In this document: piece by piece, positions 62,881 to 64,000 of the stretch
Layout of the letters: each line of letters starts with the position of its first letter
Position numbering within the stretch: the stretch's first letter is position 1
Assembly (NCBI GenBank): GCA_000320545.1
Contig: ADNK01003331.1
Span: 1 to 64,000 of the forward strand
Length of the DNA: 64,000 nt
DNA from: Bigelowiella natans CCMP2755
Lineage: Eukaryota; Cercozoa; Chlorarachniophyceae
Direction: 5' to 3'
Program-made: the position numbers and the translations under genes
Notes under the pieces: generated by a model
Databases searched by the model: none
What the model saw: only the letters and a program-made list of their open reading frames with translations
What the model was told of the DNA's origin: nothing

Positions 62881-63784
62881 AATTTTGCTGTGTGGGTTTG
62901 TCATTGCAATCGTCATCGAAGCTACTTAAACCCGGTTGAAAATAAGACATCATGAGATCGAGATATAACTCAAATTGTGTGCCTACTACACCGAGATTTG
63001 CTTGCGAGTCTTTAATGCGATGATAGCCATGTACGAACGCCGCTGTGAGTCGTGCAGATGTTGATGCTGCCCATATGATATCGGATCGATCGCATCATGA
63101 GGCGGACAGGGCATGCTATCCCAGTCACACTCCGTGCGCTGTACATTGCCAGATTGCCACCAGCTATCATTATAACCGGCGGCAGACACTATGAGACGGA
63201 TGCAATGAAATGTTTGAATTTTTTTCAATTGTCATCCTAATGTAGCTGCAGACACTATGCAACCGTTGTCAGTTGCAACTAGCACCGTATGCATATCTAG
63301 ATACATGTGTACACGCCGAAGCCAATGACTAGCAATTAGCAATTCAAGCAATGCCGTCTGAGCGCTGTCTAGCTAGCTAGCTGTGGCCGCTGCCTTGCTA
63401 GTTTGCATATGGTCACATTAGAATGACCATTGAAAAGATTAAACAATTTCATTATGTCTAGATCTAGAGATGTCCGTCTCATCATGCACATGTGCATGCA
63501 TGTTTGGCGTTTGCATGTTCACATGCACATTACGTACATGTAGTGTGGATCTTGTAAGTACAAGTAGTGCAGCATGTGTACTTTCATCGATGATGCGATG
63601 GCGCTGTCTGCCCCCTATACAAGCTGTAATTCGAACAAACAAAATAGCAAGCAGATGGTGCCATTGCTTTTTGCTTATTGCTGATTGATGTAAACACTTA
63701 TTAGCTTGTTGTATATCGTATCATGCACAGAAAGTAAACACTTATTAGCTTGAAGTCTATCTCATGCACAGAAAACAACAGACT
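62881..63784. mobile_element. Spacer and palindrome-rich island (E)
   Basis: From about 63240 the sequence again shows CTAGCTAGCTAGCTG (63369) and GCATGCATG words with no microsatellites. A direct repeat with TAAACACTTATTAGCTTG and ATGCACAGAAA occurs twice (about 63692-63738 and 63737-63775). Single open frames here (for example minus 62986-63228) have no family motif. Confidence 0.4.
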
Positions 63785-64000
63785 CTAGGGGGAAAGTATG
63801 TCCTCTTCAATAACCGTCATTGGTATTAAGTGTGGGTCTTCATAGGCACTAATCCCTTTAATTTTCTCCGTCAAACACATGATTCTACTGCAACTGATGG
63901 TTTCCCTGCTCTCTTGCTGCCCTAGACGAATGGACGCCGTTGAAAACCGTTGATCAGAAGTAACAGCCACTCTAGAAGATGATCTCGAAAGAAAGTACTC
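63785..64000 (-). CDS. 3' end of a minus-strand gene running off the right edge
   Basis: An open frame runs in from the right edge and ends at 63785. It includes VAVTSDQRFSTASIRLGQQE and a C-terminus ending TVIEEDILSP. No domain was recognised; the rest of the gene is outside the window. Confidence 0.4.
   Translation of the reverse strand, partial: EYFLSRSSSRVAVTSDQRFSTASIRLGQQESRETISCSRIMCLTEKIKGISAYEDPHLIPMTVIEEDILSP

Noticed and set aside
62986-63228. 80-residue minus-strand frame after GDT1
   Set aside because: Single short frame with no splice partner or motif; not enough to call a gene.

Overview
Nuclear DNA of a photosynthetic eukaryote. Genes are very intron-rich (up to about 26 short exons with GT-AG introns) and the introns and spacers are packed with di- and trinucleotide microsatellites. 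Two predicted proteins (the kinase ending at 5478 and the GDT1 transporter at 59682) start with a signal-peptide-like hydrophobic stretch followed by a Ser/Arg-rich transit-like segment, the bipartite pattern of secondary plastids. The Phe usually found at the transit-peptide start in red-lineage plastids is not obvious. An alga with a secondary plastid, possibly chlorarachniophyte-like, is an inference; I cannot name the species.

Left part (1-28 kb): an RsmI-type rRNA methyltransferase (plus strand, 14 exons, cut at the left edge) converges on a long nucleoside/uridine kinase-like gene (minus). The kinase is head-to-head with a giant AP2-domain plus three-CCCH-finger regulator (plus, 12 exons, about 2521 residues). 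That gene converges on an ankyrin-repeat gene (minus). I rebuilt most exons by eye from protein-family motifs, splice sites and phase. Phases close through the whole AP2 gene and the in-window RsmI gene.

Middle (28-51 kb): a block of different texture (no introns, few microsatellites, rich in CTAGCTAG and TGCATGCA words) surrounds an AT-rich segment carrying a giant-virus-like repeat/zinc-finger protein. Then come a methyltransferase fused to a RidA-like domain (minus, the most unusual host gene here), a calcineurin-like phosphoesterase (minus), some unrecognised exons, a second palindrome-rich block, and a long unrecognised minus-strand gene (43.8-50.9 kb).

Right part (51-64 kb): a 5.6 kb intronless element with a degenerate transposase-like gene on the minus strand and a divergent unknown gene on the plus strand. 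It is followed by palmitoyl-protein thioesterase 1 (minus), head-to-head with a plastid-type GDT1/UPF0016 cation antiporter (plus, 9 exons), another palindrome-rich block, and the end of a minus-strand gene running off the right edge.

The host genes are housekeeping or regulatory and show no operon logic. The blocks at about 28.3-32.5, 42.2-43.2, 51.0-56.7 and 62.9-63.8 kb look like inserted mobile or viral DNA between them. No tRNA, rRNA or CRISPR array was seen.
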